This document shows, in pieces, positions 11,763 to 26,320 of a stretch of 64,000 nucleotides of DNA (the first letter of the stretch is position 1; each line of letters opens with the position of its first letter). The position numbers and the translations under genes were made by a program. The notes under the pieces are model-generated. The model was not told the origin of the DNA and made no database searches. It saw only the letters and a list, made by a program, of their open reading frames with translations. The DNA is taken from contig JACGCK010000007.1 in the NCBI GenBank assembly GCA_014925825.1, positions 744,001 to 808,000 on the forward strand, given 5' to 3'. The DNA comes from Pholiota molesta (lineage: Eukaryota; Basidiomycota; Agaricomycetes; Agaricales; Strophariaceae).

Positions 11763-13620
11763 TTGTGGTTGGAGAGTGAATATAATGAACTTCATGTTGA
11801 TCATGATGGCAGGAGCAAGGAGTGTCATGATCTAAACATGTTTCGGTCTGGGGTTAGGGTCACAGTCCCACAAACAAGCATAATACGTGACGGTCACATC
11901 TCACCTCAAACCTATTCCGCGACGCGAACTGACGATGGAAGGCCCAAAGCTGCAAAGTACGTCGTCTCCTCTGTGCCAGCCGCTTACTTATTATCCTTAC
12001 GTACACCCCTCAGGAAACGCAAACTTCTCGACAAGTCTATCCCGAATGTCATCCTTCAGAACCCAGAATTTGCGCAGGACTCGCGTATGTACCAGGACTT
12101 GCTGGAGATGGAGCGCAAGCTCGACTGGACGATGACGAGGAAGCGGGTCGAGGTTCAGGATGCGCTGGGGCGGATACCCACGGTGAGTCTAAGTTGAACA
12201 TTGGTCGTCATCTATGTTGCTCAACGTTGTGGTTGCAGACGACGCGGACGTTGCGGATATTCCTGAGTCATACGGTCTCTGGCCAGCTATGGCAAAATCC
12301 ATCGGACCAGCCGGCGGTGACGAACTTTGAACGGGGGAGGGTATCCCGGCGTGGGCGTTCAAGATTGAGGGAAGGTTGCTAGAGGTGCGTCGCCTTCATT
12401 CCATCTATCTCGAGTTTTTGTACTGACAATGTCATGCATTTTGCTTTCCAGGTACCTAATCAAAGACACAAAGACAAGACCCCTCCGCGCAAGTTCTCGA
12501 CGATGATTAAGCGGATGGTCATTGAGTTAGAGCGGGATCCTGCGCTTTATCCAGATGGGAACATTGTCGAAGTACGTGTTGTTCTGTCTATCGTTTCTTT
12601 TTGAACTCAATTTTATGTGCTTAGTGGCCAAGAGCTCCTGGTCATCATAATCCAGCACTCGATGGCTTTACCATCAGGCGAACAGGGGACATGCCCACCA
12701 AAATACGCATCATCATGTACCTAGATCATTTCCCTGAGCAATACAAGGTATTGCCAGAGCTTGGTGCGTCTTATTCTACCAAACAGTTAGGAATAACTCT
12801 GAAATATACGTAACAGCTGGTGTTCTTGGAATCAAGGAGGAGAGCCGCATTGGCGTGATCCAAACGCTATGGAATTACATCAAACTCCAAGGGTTGCAAG
12901 ATAAAGTAGACCGACGACTCATCCGCGCAGACGAGAAGCTCAGACCGGTAAGATAACTCCACGCACTACTTAACAAGAGGAACTAACAATTCTTAGATAT
13001 TCGGCGCTGAAACCGTCGTCTTCCAAAAACTTCCCGAAATCGTCAACCGCTACCTTGCCGCCCCTGATCCCATCATTTACACTACAATCTGAACCCAAGT
13101 GTACCTCCTCCAGAACGCCCCTCCGCGTGGGACGTTGAAATTAAGATGGAAGACACCGCACTGAAAAACCGCATGGCGGTGACAGTGAGCACGAGCAAGG
13201 AGTCTGCGCAAACGCTGTCGAAAATCGATGAAGAAGTAACGGTTCACCGCTGAATAACCATTGACCAAACCGCTGACTTTTTTATTGTAGATCGCCCTCC
13301 TAGCACAGTCGCTGCACAATTCGCACATGAAGCGGACGTTCCTCGAGTCGTTTGCGAGCGATCCGGCGCAGTTTATACAGACGTGGCTGGAGTCGCAGTC
13401 CCGGGACCTCGAGAGCATCATGGGCAGCGGCCCATCGGAAGGCCAGACGGTGAGACAGGAAGAGCTCAAGCGCAGCGAGTTTTTCCAACTGCCTTGGGTG
13501 GAAGAGGTGCGTTTTTTTTTTCTTTTTTCTTGGTCGTGGACTTGGGTTGTTGATTGTTTCGTTTGTCAGGCTGTGGCTATCTCGGAGGGTGTGCGTCTTG
13601 CCGCCAAGGGAATGGCGTAA
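11763..13620 (+). CDS. SWI/SNF-type chromatin-remodelling subunit with SWIB domain (SNF12/SMARCD family)
   Basis: A structural subunit of SWI/SNF or RSC remodellers that acts in the nucleus. About eight exons. Conserved blocks: KRKLLDKSIPNVILQNPEF (about 12015-12070), MERKLDWTMTRKRVEVQDAL, TRTLRIFLSHTVSGQ (12240), GIPAWAFKIEGRLLE (about 12340-12385) and FSTMIKRMVIELERDP (12500). The SWIB core follows with ALDGFTIRRTGD, then GIKEESRIGVIQTLWNYIKL (12830-12890), an exon ending RADEKLRP, and IFGAETVVFQKLPEIV (13000). The tail has LNPSVPPPERPSAWDVEIK, HNSHMKRTFLESFASDP and a last exon ending RLAAKGMA at 13620. Two single-base losses interrupt it: a G run at 12333-12337 and a T run at 13076-13078. 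Both are repaired by one extra homopolymer base. The N-terminus is uncertain: the first exon joins KRKLL in frame, but its true Met may be later than 11763. Confidence 0.85.
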
Positions 13621-13893
13621 TTGTTCGGAGTGGCTGGCGAGGTGTTAATGTTCGACTATGTCTTTTTGTATCGCTGTGTATGTTTTCTTTTTGTAATTCA
13701 TTTGATAATTTGGGGTTCTACTCCCATCACTCCGGCTACTTGACCCTCCATTTTTATCAATAGGGATTATAGAGTAACATTCATCGCCATTTCGAGCGGA
13801 ATCTAAAGATTTCGACCAAGAAATATCTGGTCATTCCATCCTAAGTACTTGTATGATATGTGTTAACGATCTCAACAGACGAAAGCCGCGCAA

Positions 13894-14685
13894 CTAAAAA
13901 ATGCCTGGTATCACCATGTACCTCACACGCTTTGCCCATTCTTCCCACTGCTTGCCAAATGTCTTGTGAAGGGCTTCATCCTCCGATCCCATTCTACTGA
14001 GGGTGAGGTAGAGCGTGCCCAAGATGACCAAGCTACCGAACGTGCCAACCACCAGTTTTCCTACAATGGTGTCCAGCAGCCCCGACGCGCGGATCCACGA
14101 TCCTGCACCGAAGTGCCACAAAAGCCAGCCGGGGTGCGTGAGCATGAGCCCGGTGTAGCTCGGGTGGCGAACGATGGAGTAGGGCCCGCCGGTGACGAGC
14201 TGGTGGTCCCTCTGGATGCTGGCCTCGAAGCGGAAGAACCTGCCGAGGTAGCGGTAGGTCAGGAGGCGGACTAGACAGCCTGTGAGCATCATCATGCCGC
14301 CGAGGAGAGTGACGGGGGTTAATCCTATATTGGCAGGGTTCCCGCCGGGGAAGGTGAGCGCGGATAATATGGCGCCGGAGTATGGTAAGTTGGGGAAGTG
14401 GTATGCCAGTATGGTGGCTGACTCTGCTAGGGAGGCTAGCATTTGCAGGCGCTATACGTCGAGAGCAAAATCGTCCATGTCAGTCAAAAACAAAATTATA
14501 GAAGGAGGACCTGCCACATACCGGGCCCATATTGGTACATGGGTGAGGTACCAGGAGCGGTTGAGTCCCCCCTTGACAAAGGTCTCGTTTTCTGCTGCAG
14601 GAGGGTTGGGAGAGGTGATGGACCTCTTGAACGCCAGAGCGAAGAGAATCGCGAGGGGAATTTTGGCGAGGGGTGATATGGACAT
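13894..14685 (-). CDS. Isoprenylcysteine carboxyl methyltransferase-like membrane protein
   Basis: The C-terminal exon (14442 to 13894) has the family signature: LGRFFRFEASI, GGPYSIVRHPSYTGLMLTHP (SAM-binding RHPxYxG motif) and a last helix before EDEALHKTFGKQWEEWAKR. Several hydrophobic segments are visible (ILSALTF, LLGGMMMLTGCLV, LVVGTFGSLVILGTLYLTL), as expected for an ER membrane enzyme that methylates the prenylated cysteine of CAAX proteins. The window also encodes a CAAX protein (Rheb), but no functional link is implied. An upstream exon starting at Met 14685 (MSISPLAKIPLAILFALAF) and ending near 14522 is likely. Its best donor leaves the frame one base short, so the junction is uncertain. 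It is convergent with the SNF12-like gene. Confidence 0.75.
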
Positions 14686-17241
14686 CGTGCGCGTCTGGGT
14701 TGATTGGAAGGCGATCTCACTTCGAGGGTATTAAATATCTGCTGAGGCCCGCGGATGCAAGTTTTGACCAGCTTGTCTCTTACCCCATGTATGCACCCTA
14801 AATTATACCCCCGTCACGTCCCTGATCTGGTGAGACTTTGTCTTTTGTCTGCAGTGGGAAGAACAATGACAAACATAACATTCATAGACCGAATTGCGGT
14901 GGTTTTGGCGGGCCCGTGATGCACATTTTCCATTTCTCTTCTGTTATATCCAAAAATTCTTGATAAAGGTCTTCCGTTAAACATTACGTCCTGTGTGGCC
15001 TGCAAGTTTAAGTCATGCAGACGCGTTTATACGTAAGAAATATGCGGTAGCTCCATAAGTCAGTCGGCGCTCGTTGAACTCCTGTAATTTCCAGAGGATT
15101 TCCTCACTCACGGTCGACATTGGGCCGACATGTGTTCACTATGTACTTCAGCAGTTACATCGTTCCGGGCCCTTAGGTTATTCACAGGGCAACTATTTCA
15201 AGACATGCCGATGTCAAAGTGGAGTGTGGACTATGCACTTAATTTCCGACAGATATAGCGATGCGAATTTCGGCCCAGGTAAAGTATCTGATATCGTGGC
15301 CAGTCGCTGTCGTCCTCAGGCTCGTCCTTGAAAAGTCTTCCTCTCTTCTTCCTTTGTACGGTACTCAATCCAAATGAGTATTACCAGGACTAATCCTGGA
15401 GATTTATATTACCATATGAACTGGAGCAAACGCGTAGTAGCTGTAGAAATCCAATGATTGTGTCGCTGTGCCGTGCGCAGGCGGCAGACCTCAGCCCCAG
15501 AAGGTCGATAATGGACAAACGAAACGGGGTAGGTACTTCTGGATCATTGAAGCTTTCTATAATTTTGGCTGTCATGAGGTTCTAAGCAGGTTCAGGTTCT
15601 TCGCGATCTCATGAGAAAACGACAAAGTCGAGAAGTCACCTATGCATATGCTCGGTCTGTCACTGTCTGCGCGGTCTGCGCCGCACCAGGCCGAACCCCA
15701 CGCCTGAACACTGCGGCCCGCCTACTGCTAAAAAAATACTATAATACTAATTATATAAATGTCTACTTTCCCAATGTCCAAACGGTTCCATGTATTCGCT
15801 CTTCTGGTCAAGTTTTGTCAAGATTCACAAACGATTCAAGGACATTGACTGATTAGATCAAGAAATGATCATCGATCAAACGATCAAACGCGCTTGCTGA
15901 AGGCAAGATAAATTCTTTGTCTATAATTAGATTGGCCGGCCAGTGCGCCAAGTCGCCGTTACTGCCGTTAACCACTTGTTATCAATTCGTAGATTCAGTA
16001 AGAGTGTGATATGTAGGGCTTCTACTAAAATAGTTGAACTGAATTTAGTTTTTTTTATATTACTCATCAAAGGACACATGGAACCTATTTGAATGGGTCC
16101 CATCCAGTGTAACTTTGAAGCATCATAGCTTCTTGAAGTTAACTCTTGCCTCCCATGACTCTTATGTCTATAATGGTTGTGGCATTCACGCGTATCTCGG
16201 CCAAAGTTAGAATAAGTATTCGGTAATCAACATTACTCAGATGATTTTCTCCTAGAAGGCTCTCGTCGACTGGGATTTTGGAATGGATGATTCATGATGC
16301 ATCGCATTCCGCAGTCATCCACATTCCAACCTGGTATTGCAGGTTTATTTATTATCTGCTCCGAAGTCTGCACCAGAAAGATCAGGGAAGGTTACCATAC
16401 CATTGCCCTGGACAAATTCAAGAATCTGTGGGACACAACATAATCCGTCAAATCATTGGGCTGCACACCATGCCTTTGTACGTCATTTGTCCTCAGGCAC
16501 CGGCGCTAAACTTCGGTGTTGATTACTCAGATGTAATTGGTAAATGCCAAACTGGGGAAGAAATTTCAAATCGATCAAGACCCGGGTTTGATCAATCTCT
16601 TACTCGTACAGACTCGTACAAGCATTTACGCGAAGGCGAGAAGGCTGAGTATTGACATTTTGCTCGGAAGGATAAGTAACTCAAGTCAAGTTGTTTATCA
16701 CAAGTGCATCTAATTGTGTTTCTATTTCTTTCAGCAGCCAGCCGTTGTAAGCATGTTAATAAGTACCATGCCGATGTTATGTTGGTCTTGTATATGTATT
16801 TCAACTTCATTGTTCTACGTTGCAACGCTCTGTAACAACAAATATTAATGAAGACCTAGAACAGAAGGATACAAAAGAGTCGAGACGGAAATTATAAATC
16901 GGCTCGAACACCCGGGTCTGGATACCATGCTTCATAGGGAGTGATGTTTTGCAGTTCATCGCGATTGTCATGAATCATGATCAACGGACCCGAACTTCAC
17001 TCTGGCAACTTGAAGATAGGTGAACAATGTCGACTTTTACGTGATATCGCTCGAGAAATGGACGCGCAGTGGCTGATTTATGAACAGAAGTGGTGGCTGG
17101 TGGCACGATTTGTGTGGCGCCACTAATGTCGGGGAAATGCTAAAAGAGGACAACGGTGATCGCTCGGCATTGGCCGCCATTATTCAGTTATAGCCCCAGT
17201 TTCCACCTTCCACCTCAACATACAACAACCAGGACCACAGG
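14686..17241. other. Gene-free stretch of about 2.5 kb
   Basis: No protein-like ORF or recognisable RNA gene on either strand. AT-rich in parts. A short direct repeat (GATCAAAC twice) lies near 15873-15890. The last few hundred bases before 17242 should be the BAR-SH3 promoter. It could hide old transposon remnants that I cannot recognise by eye. Confidence 0.4.
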
Positions 17242-19948
17242 ATGGCCAGCAAAGTGCGTCTGCGAGCTCTTACCATCTTTACACCCCAGGCTTACGTTCT
17301 TTCAGCTAGGACGACTTCGCCAGGTGCGCTTCTATCTTTAACGCACGGTGTCTGTTCCGTACATTGATCACGCCACTTCGTGGTTCATTTTATACAGTGG
17401 GCTGGCGAAAAGATCTCGACGCGCGAGAAAGCCACAGTCAACGAGGAGTTTCATGAGCTCGAGAAGGATGTAGAGCTAAGGCGCGCGGGTATTCATAAGT
17501 ATGTGCTGGCATCGTGTGTTGGCTGGTTGGCGCTGATGATGACGTTATATTCGCATTGCATTCGTAGGCTCATGATCGTAGCCGAAGCGTATCAGCATGC
17601 ACTCTCAAGAAGAAGATGTGCGATGTATTCACTGACGGGGAGAAGATGCTCCCTGTCGAGTCGCTGGGCCTCGTTATGATCCAACATGGCGAGGAATACA
17701 GTCAGGAATCTCCGTTTGGTGCGTCTCACTCCCCCGCGTTATACGCGCCGCCGCTGACGCCAGGGTTTGCTACGCGAACTTCAGGTAGTGCATTGATCAA
17801 GCTTGGGCGGGCCCATTGCAAGATTGCGACATTGCAGGAAGCGTATGCGTTGACATTCAAGGATACGTTCATAAAATCTTTGCACAAGTTCAAGGAGGAA
17901 ATCAAGGAACTCGAATTGCTAAAGAAGAAGCTCGAGAACCGGCGGTATGTGGTTTGCACCCTGATCCATAGTTGACTCATGGGTTCCATTCAGGATAATA
18001 TGTGAATCGAGCACTGCAAAGTATGAAAAGCTCCAACACAGTAAAAAGGAGAAGGACAAAAGGGAGGCGGAGGATGAAATGGAAAGGGCTAAACAACGCT
18101 AGTACGTGTGTCTATTTGCTCTTACTCTTGATTTGAACACTCCATACGTAGTGAAGAAACGGCCGAAGATATACGCGCACATATGCATGCTATCCAAGAG
18201 AACGAGCATAACCAGCTCCACGAATTGACTTCATTCTTAGACGTCGAGATAAACTTTGTTCAATCGTATTTAGACATCCTTAAAGATGTCAAGGCGGACT
18301 GGCAGGATCGGTAAATCATCATATTTCTATCAATACATTTGAATTATTGAACTGTTTTCCAGAAACGCCAAGCGTCATGCGCGCCCCGCTGGAGAGAACA
18401 CATTCAGGCCCACGACCTTCATCCAAGCTAGCTTACGGAAAACTATTCCAGACCGCCCAGAGTCTGCCGCATCAACGCTTGACTCGTCAGAGGACGAAGG
18501 AGCAACAACTCCTGGACGCCCTTTCCCAAACAGACAGTCTCGGAGTGGGTCGATTGCAAGCAAATCTCCTTCGCGTCCTGCTTCACGTCTCTCCAGGAAA
18601 CGCACGAACAGTGCAGCGGCCTCTGTGAAACCTACCGCCGACGAAGCAGAAAAGAACCGAAAGAGAAGGAGAAGGACGCAACCGAGAGGACGCGGAGAAT
18701 GAGCGTCGCAGGCTGGGCTTCGAGCGCCGTGGAGTCTGTCACTGGTGGCCGCGGTACCAGCAAGAAGAACAAAGACAAAGACTCCTTCGCAGCACTCGAT
18801 GATGACGATGTGCACGCAGACCAGAATGGCGTGGAGGTGCCACCGGGACATAAAGTGAGGAAGTCTTCAAGTTTCCGCGGACTCGCCTCCCGTGGGTCGT
18901 TCAAGAGCAAGTCCAAGGAAAGTCTTGCCACGCAGTCTCCAAAGCCTGCCCCAAGGATCCTCAAGCCCCCCTCGTTGCAGGACAGGAAGGTAGTTAAAGC
19001 GCTATATGACTTCTCGGGCTCTTCAGATGAGCTCAGCTTCAAGGCGGGGGAAGACATCCTCGTGCTCAATGAGGTGCTCGACGATTGGTGGATGGGCCAG
19101 CTCCCAGATGGAAGACAAGGACTGTTCCCGACGTCGTACACGGAGCCTGCGGACGGGAACTCGAAGATGACACTCTCGAATCGGCCGTATCAGAACGGTA
19201 CGCCAGGGTATCTGCAGCCCATCCTCTCGCCTGGCGTGTACGACCATGACAACGACCATGATCATTACCTGACGAGCGACGCGGACGACGAGCAATTATT
19301 CGGGCCGTACCTATGGCGGCCAATAAGAGCCCATTGTTCTATGGAGGCTTTGACGATAGGGCAAGCGTTGCGGACAGCATGGCGGACAGCATGGCGGACG
19401 AGGAGGACCATCGCGCCCCCGCGCCTACGAAGCTCTTTTCGGCCCCGCCGCCCGTTCCCAGTAGCAGACCGTTTGACGACTACGACAGCGATAACTGGTT
19501 CGCCACGAACGCTGTTAACACCCCCAAGTCGTTTTCTACCCCGAAGGGGTCACTGCGAAGCAAAACTCCGACGAACATCCTTGACCCGGCGCAGCAGCCG
19601 CTGATCGACCGCTCGCAGAGTGCAGAGCCACCTCACGAGAACGGTTTTGCGACGCCAACGAAGAAGATCCCGCCCCCGCCGCCCCCGAGGCGGGCTACGA
19701 GCCACAACCCAACGGGCAGCGGGCCGCCGATTCCTGAGCGGAGGCTGCCGCCGTCTGCCTCGGCGTCGCTGAATCCGTCGACGGCGTCGTTGAGCGTGGC
19801 TGGGAATGGGCAGGGGTATGACCGGTCGCCGTTTGATAGCGCTGTGGAGCTCAATGGGGGAGAGGGGGACGGGAAGTGTACGCAGTTTAGGCAGAACCCG
19901 TTCCAGCCGAAGGGGATGTGCAGTAATTGCTTGGAGTTCCATGATTGA
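17242..19948 (+). CDS. BAR-domain and SH3-domain protein (endocytosis/actin type)
   Basis: The BAR domain should bind and curve membranes and the SH3 domain should recruit proline-rich actin or endocytic partners. Coding begins with a 12-nt exon (17242-17253), then an 18-nt microexon (17306-17323, LGRLRQ), then WAGEKISTREKATVNEEF from 17398. BAR-type helices follow: EKMLPVESLGLVMIQHG, LIKLGRAHCKIATLQEAY, FKEEIKELELLKKKLENRR and ELTSFLDVEINFVQSYLDIL. After a Ser/Arg-rich linker the SH3 domain is clear (18987-19140): VVKALYDFSGSSDELSF, DDWWMGQL and GLFPTSY. A Pro-rich tail (IPPPPPPRR) leads to a Cys-containing end, KCTQFRQNPFQPKGMCSNC, at 19877-19933. Single-base losses are inferred near 17607, 18654 and 19312, after which the protein continues in the next frame. 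Confidence 0.85.
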
Positions 19949-22764
<2,816 letters not shown>

Positions 22765-23738
22765 TAATGAATCCAATAGGTATCTTCATAGACTTTTTCT
22801 TTGGACTTTTGTGCCGTACAATTTAAGGCACTTGGATATCAAAGTTTTCCTGGTAGCGGGCCATGCCGCTTGTCGGCCTTACCTTATAATCATATATGCC
22901 TCGCGGCGCCGCAGTGGGTTCGAACACTGGTGGATGTTTGAACAACCAAAAGTGAGAACACTTGGACAGCACCAACGATGTCCCTGGCTCTAATCCGATC
23001 CGGGAACGCGACTGAGTTGAGGGAGATCCCAGCATCAGGTTGGGTAAGAGGTAGTATGGCACTGTCTATATTCTGTCTATGAGTGCGCTACACTACTTAT
23101 TTGTACTGTCCCCATGATATTACAATTTACAACCTTAGCTGCCTCACTTCAAGTGTTTGTATTATTGCCGACATCGTCCTTGCATCATTATTGACGAGCC
23201 TTGGGGTTCCTTGGACGTCACCACCCCACATTGGGTCTATCGAACCGCAGAAATTCAATGCTCGTGGATATTTGGTATTATTTCTTGTTCGTTCATTCAT
23301 TCTGTCGAAGAATCTTGATTCCTAGCCTCTGCCGTTGATTGTACTCCCTTTTCTCTGTCGAGATCACCATTTGGCATCAAATTGACATCATATGATCTTC
23401 AGCTTTGAAGCCTCTGAAATAGTTCTATTTACAAAGCCACTCGTTCCTAGTGGCCTCGAAGTGATACATGGACTTGTAACTACACTGTAAATTTTTTTGG
23501 AATGACTTGAATTTAATTTACGAGGTTCAATGGTAGAAATGGCCAGTGGAAGAAATAGGGGCTGAGATCACGAATGTGACGGCAAGGAGTGACCTATGCC
23601 AGTGGAGTGTACGTAAAGGGAGGAAGGAGGTCAGACAGCTCCCTCTACATCAACTCCCCCAGTCTCCCTTTCTCCGCTTTTGTTTCCTCTTTATCGCTTT
23701 TTATCCCGTCTTTTCTTCTTTTCTTCACATATCTTGAG
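22765..23738. other. Intergenic region between MSE1 and the Rheb gene
   Basis: No gene seen. A GGTTCGAAC string at 22917-22925 resembles a tRNA B-box but does not fold into a tRNA. The last part is pyrimidine-rich (23640-23735), typical of a fungal promoter/leader. Confidence 0.4.
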
Positions 23739-24945
23739 ATGTCCAACGCTTTGAAGAAACGAAAAATCGCCGTGCTTGGATCGCGCTCCGTCGGTATGTG
23801 TCTCTTCACATTCTTATCGTGCGCCGCTCTTCCTCGATCGCCACGCCATCTGTGCTTGGTTTGCGGCTGCAAAGATACTGCGGATATCAGTGAATCGCAA
23901 TTTGTTGTCTGCCCGCACAGAAATGGAAGTTAAAACAGATAACACCCCGATGCTTATTTTTATCTTTGCACAGGAAAGTCGTCGCTTGTGAAACAGTTCA
24001 TCGAGGTAGCTTTTGCTGTCTGCATCTTTGCCTTTGCCAGATGCACGCATGTACTGATTTTGTTGTGGAACTGGTCTCAGCTCCGATCTATTTCTTCTAG
24101 AACCACTTTGTGGACTCGTATTACCCCACGATCGAGTCGACGTTTGCGAAGAGCGTGGTGTATAAAGGCGTCGAGTACGATTGTCACATTATCGATACTG
24201 CTGGGCAGGTGCGTTCATCCCATTCATATCGTCGTTGGCATTGGGCGTGAATTGTGTGAAGCTCCGGATGGATGACACTTTCATTCTGATGCTTACCACT
24301 GCGCTCACCTGCACTGTCATGATATCTGGCCCTCCATTCATATACGTTTTATACAGGATGAATATTCGCCGATTAATTCACAATATGCCATTGGCATACA
24401 CGGCTATGTGCTCGTCTACTCGATCACATCGCGCAACTCGTTCAACATGATTCAAATTGTGTACGACAAGATCGTGGATTTCTGCGGCGTGAGCAAGGTC
24501 CCGTGCGTCATTGTTGGCTCGAAGAGTGATTTATCGATGTCGTAAGTGACTTTCTTATTAGTCGCTCCATCTATATTCTTCGCCCTTTCCATTCCTTCTG
24601 TTCCCCTTCCAGTGATCTTCCTTTCCCCGTTAGGGTCTGGATGAAGGAATACGAGAAGAAGAATGTGTCAATTTTAATTCTGACGCTTTCGTTACAGACG
24701 TCAAGTAGACTCAAAGGACGGGGAGCAGCTTGCCAAGGAGATGGACTGTGCGTGGATAGAAACGAGTGCGAAGAATAACGTCAACGTCGGTGAGTTTCGG
24801 CGAATTTGCATTATTTATGTTCGGCCTCTAACCCTATTTTCTATTCGTATTTAGGCAAGGTCTTTGAGCTATGCTGCAAGAAATCGAGCGGATGACGGCG
24901 CCAAACCAGCTCGAGCCCACCAGCAAGACGTGTGTGTTGATGTAG
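23739..24945 (+). CDS. rhb1: Rheb-type small GTPase
   Basis: Ras-superfamily GTPase. Rheb proteins activate TORC1 or control amino-acid uptake in fungi from internal membranes. Six exons: 23739-23793, 23974-24005, 24101-24208, 24357-24541, 24698-24789, 24855-24945. Motifs: P-loop GSRSVGKSS split by intron 1, with the Rheb-typical Arg in it; switch I NHFVDSYYPTIESTF; switch II IDTAGQDEYS; VGSKSDL for guanine recognition (the usual NKxD has Ser for Asn); and ETSAKNN. The C-terminus CVLM is a CAAX box, predicting farnesylation. Exon lengths sum to 563, one short of a codon multiple. The missing base is at about 24870, where FEL should continue as LQEIERMTAPNQ. With it the protein is about 187 residues, normal for Rheb. 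Confidence 0.88.
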
Positions 24946-25605
24946 AACTTTATTGATAAGTTATCCGCTTTGATATATTTTGCTCCACGCCTCCCATCTC
25001 CACATCTTTTTCGCTTGCGTTATTCCGCTTCTCTCATGCGTTTCTCTTGTCTCGCTTTATGTATCACCTATTCAAACTATCCAAACCCGTCCGTCAACCT
25101 TCCCATCGCATGGTCGACTGCTCGCGTCTCCGTTATCTCCTTCCTCCCTTGCGCTGTGACCCTTGTTGCAGCGTTGTTGATTGATATGTCGTTCACGGAC
25201 GACGCGGGCGAGAGGTGGTCTGAAGAATGACGTTTATATGTTGTACCACACCACGTAGAATTTCCCCTTGTTGTTTTCTCTTTTCTATGGTTGCTCATAA
25301 GTGACTGTTTATGTACATCGGGTGGATGTAGAGTTTGTAGGTGTAAACACGCATGGAGATGGATAAATTATCTATGAACGAATGACTCTAATTCTTTGCT
25401 TACATGCCTTGGTTGGAGAGATTAGCGCTGACCTCCAGAAGGTGCTGCGCAACAAGAACAAATACCAGATTGGCCGCGGCGCCTGCGCGAAGTTGAGCCT
25501 GTCATCGTACCAGCTCCATACCCATCTCGTGCATCTCATCAATACCTCACCCACCCACCGCCTCGCCGACAATCCAAAAACAATCGATAAGCCAATCATA
25601 TAGCA
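24946..25605. other. Intergenic region between Rheb and ARPC5 genes
   Basis: No gene seen. A long minus-strand ORF over 25372-25914 is antisense to the ARPC5 promoter and first exon and looks like chance. Confidence 0.4.
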
Positions 25606-26320
25606 ATGGAGACCGCATTCCGCAAGGTCGACATCGACATCTACGATGAGGACGTGCTGCACGAGTCGGAGCTGTACGACGCGGACCCGCGCGATCCGGC
25701 CGCGGTGCTCGAGGACGCGAAGCAGAAGCAGGTCGCGGTGAGGAGTCTGCTGGCCAGGTGCGTGTATTCCGTGTGCACGCGAATGCGTTGAGTGCGTGCG
25801 GGGATCTGATTTCGTATGCTTCTTGCGTTTTGGGCTACTTAGGAATGATATCATAGGGGCGCTGACGGTTATCCTCGACAACGCGCCGTATGGGCCAACA
25901 GTGGAGGAAGCCAAGGTGCGCGCTATCTATCGCTCTCTACTATGCCCACCTTAATCCATCCCTGATCCGCAATCCTCACCACTCAAATGTTGCCATGCAC
26001 CTCCCCGATCTAGGTCATCACCCTCCAGACACTGCTCACGATCCTGAACACGACCAAGGCGACCGAGATCACAGGCGTGATCAAGGGCCTCTCGCTCGAC
26101 ACGCAGGACACACTCATGAAATATCTATACAAGGGCATGGCGATGCCCGGTTGGGGCGATATCAGCGGGAGCGTGCTGCTGGGGTGGCATGAAAAGGTGC
26201 GTGGCCCGCCTGCAGCCTGTCGCATTACGGGTTCCGCTGATCTTTGCTGGTTTGTAGCTGACCGAGGTTGCGGGTGTGGGATGTATCGTGCGTACCATGA
26301 CGGATCGGCGAGCGGTGTGA
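25606..26320 (+). CDS. ARC15: Arp2/3 complex subunit 5 (ARPC5, p16)
   Basis: A subunit of the seven-protein complex that nucleates branched actin at cortical patches. Four exons (25606-25757, 25843-25915, 26014-26196, 26258-26320) total 471 nt, giving 156 residues; the family is about 150. Recognisable blocks: FRKVDIDIYDED near the N-terminus, RSLLARNDIIGALTVIL with DNAPYG, QTLLTILNTTKATEI, DTLMKYLYKGMA, VLLGWHEKLTEVAG and the end GCIVRTMTDRRAV. All junctions keep frame and no disruption is seen. It shares an actin theme with the BAR-SH3 gene about 6 kb upstream, but no operon-like link is implied. Confidence 0.93.

Noticed and set aside
14686..17241. Retrotransposon remnant in the large gene-free stretch
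   Set aside because: I found no reverse transcriptase, integrase or terminal repeat signal, only short uninformative ORFs.
22850..22935. Possible tRNA around GGTTCGAAC
   Set aside because: The T-arm does not pair with a standard 7-base loop, and no acceptor stem or A-box lies at the right distance on either strand.
24855..24945. Programmed frameshift in Rheb and other genes
   Set aside because: The breaks occur in unrelated genes at different sequences without a shared slippery site or downstream structure; missing homopolymer bases explain them more simply.
25372..25914. 180-codon minus-strand ORF
   Set aside because: Antisense to the ARPC5 leader and first two exons; no family resemblance.
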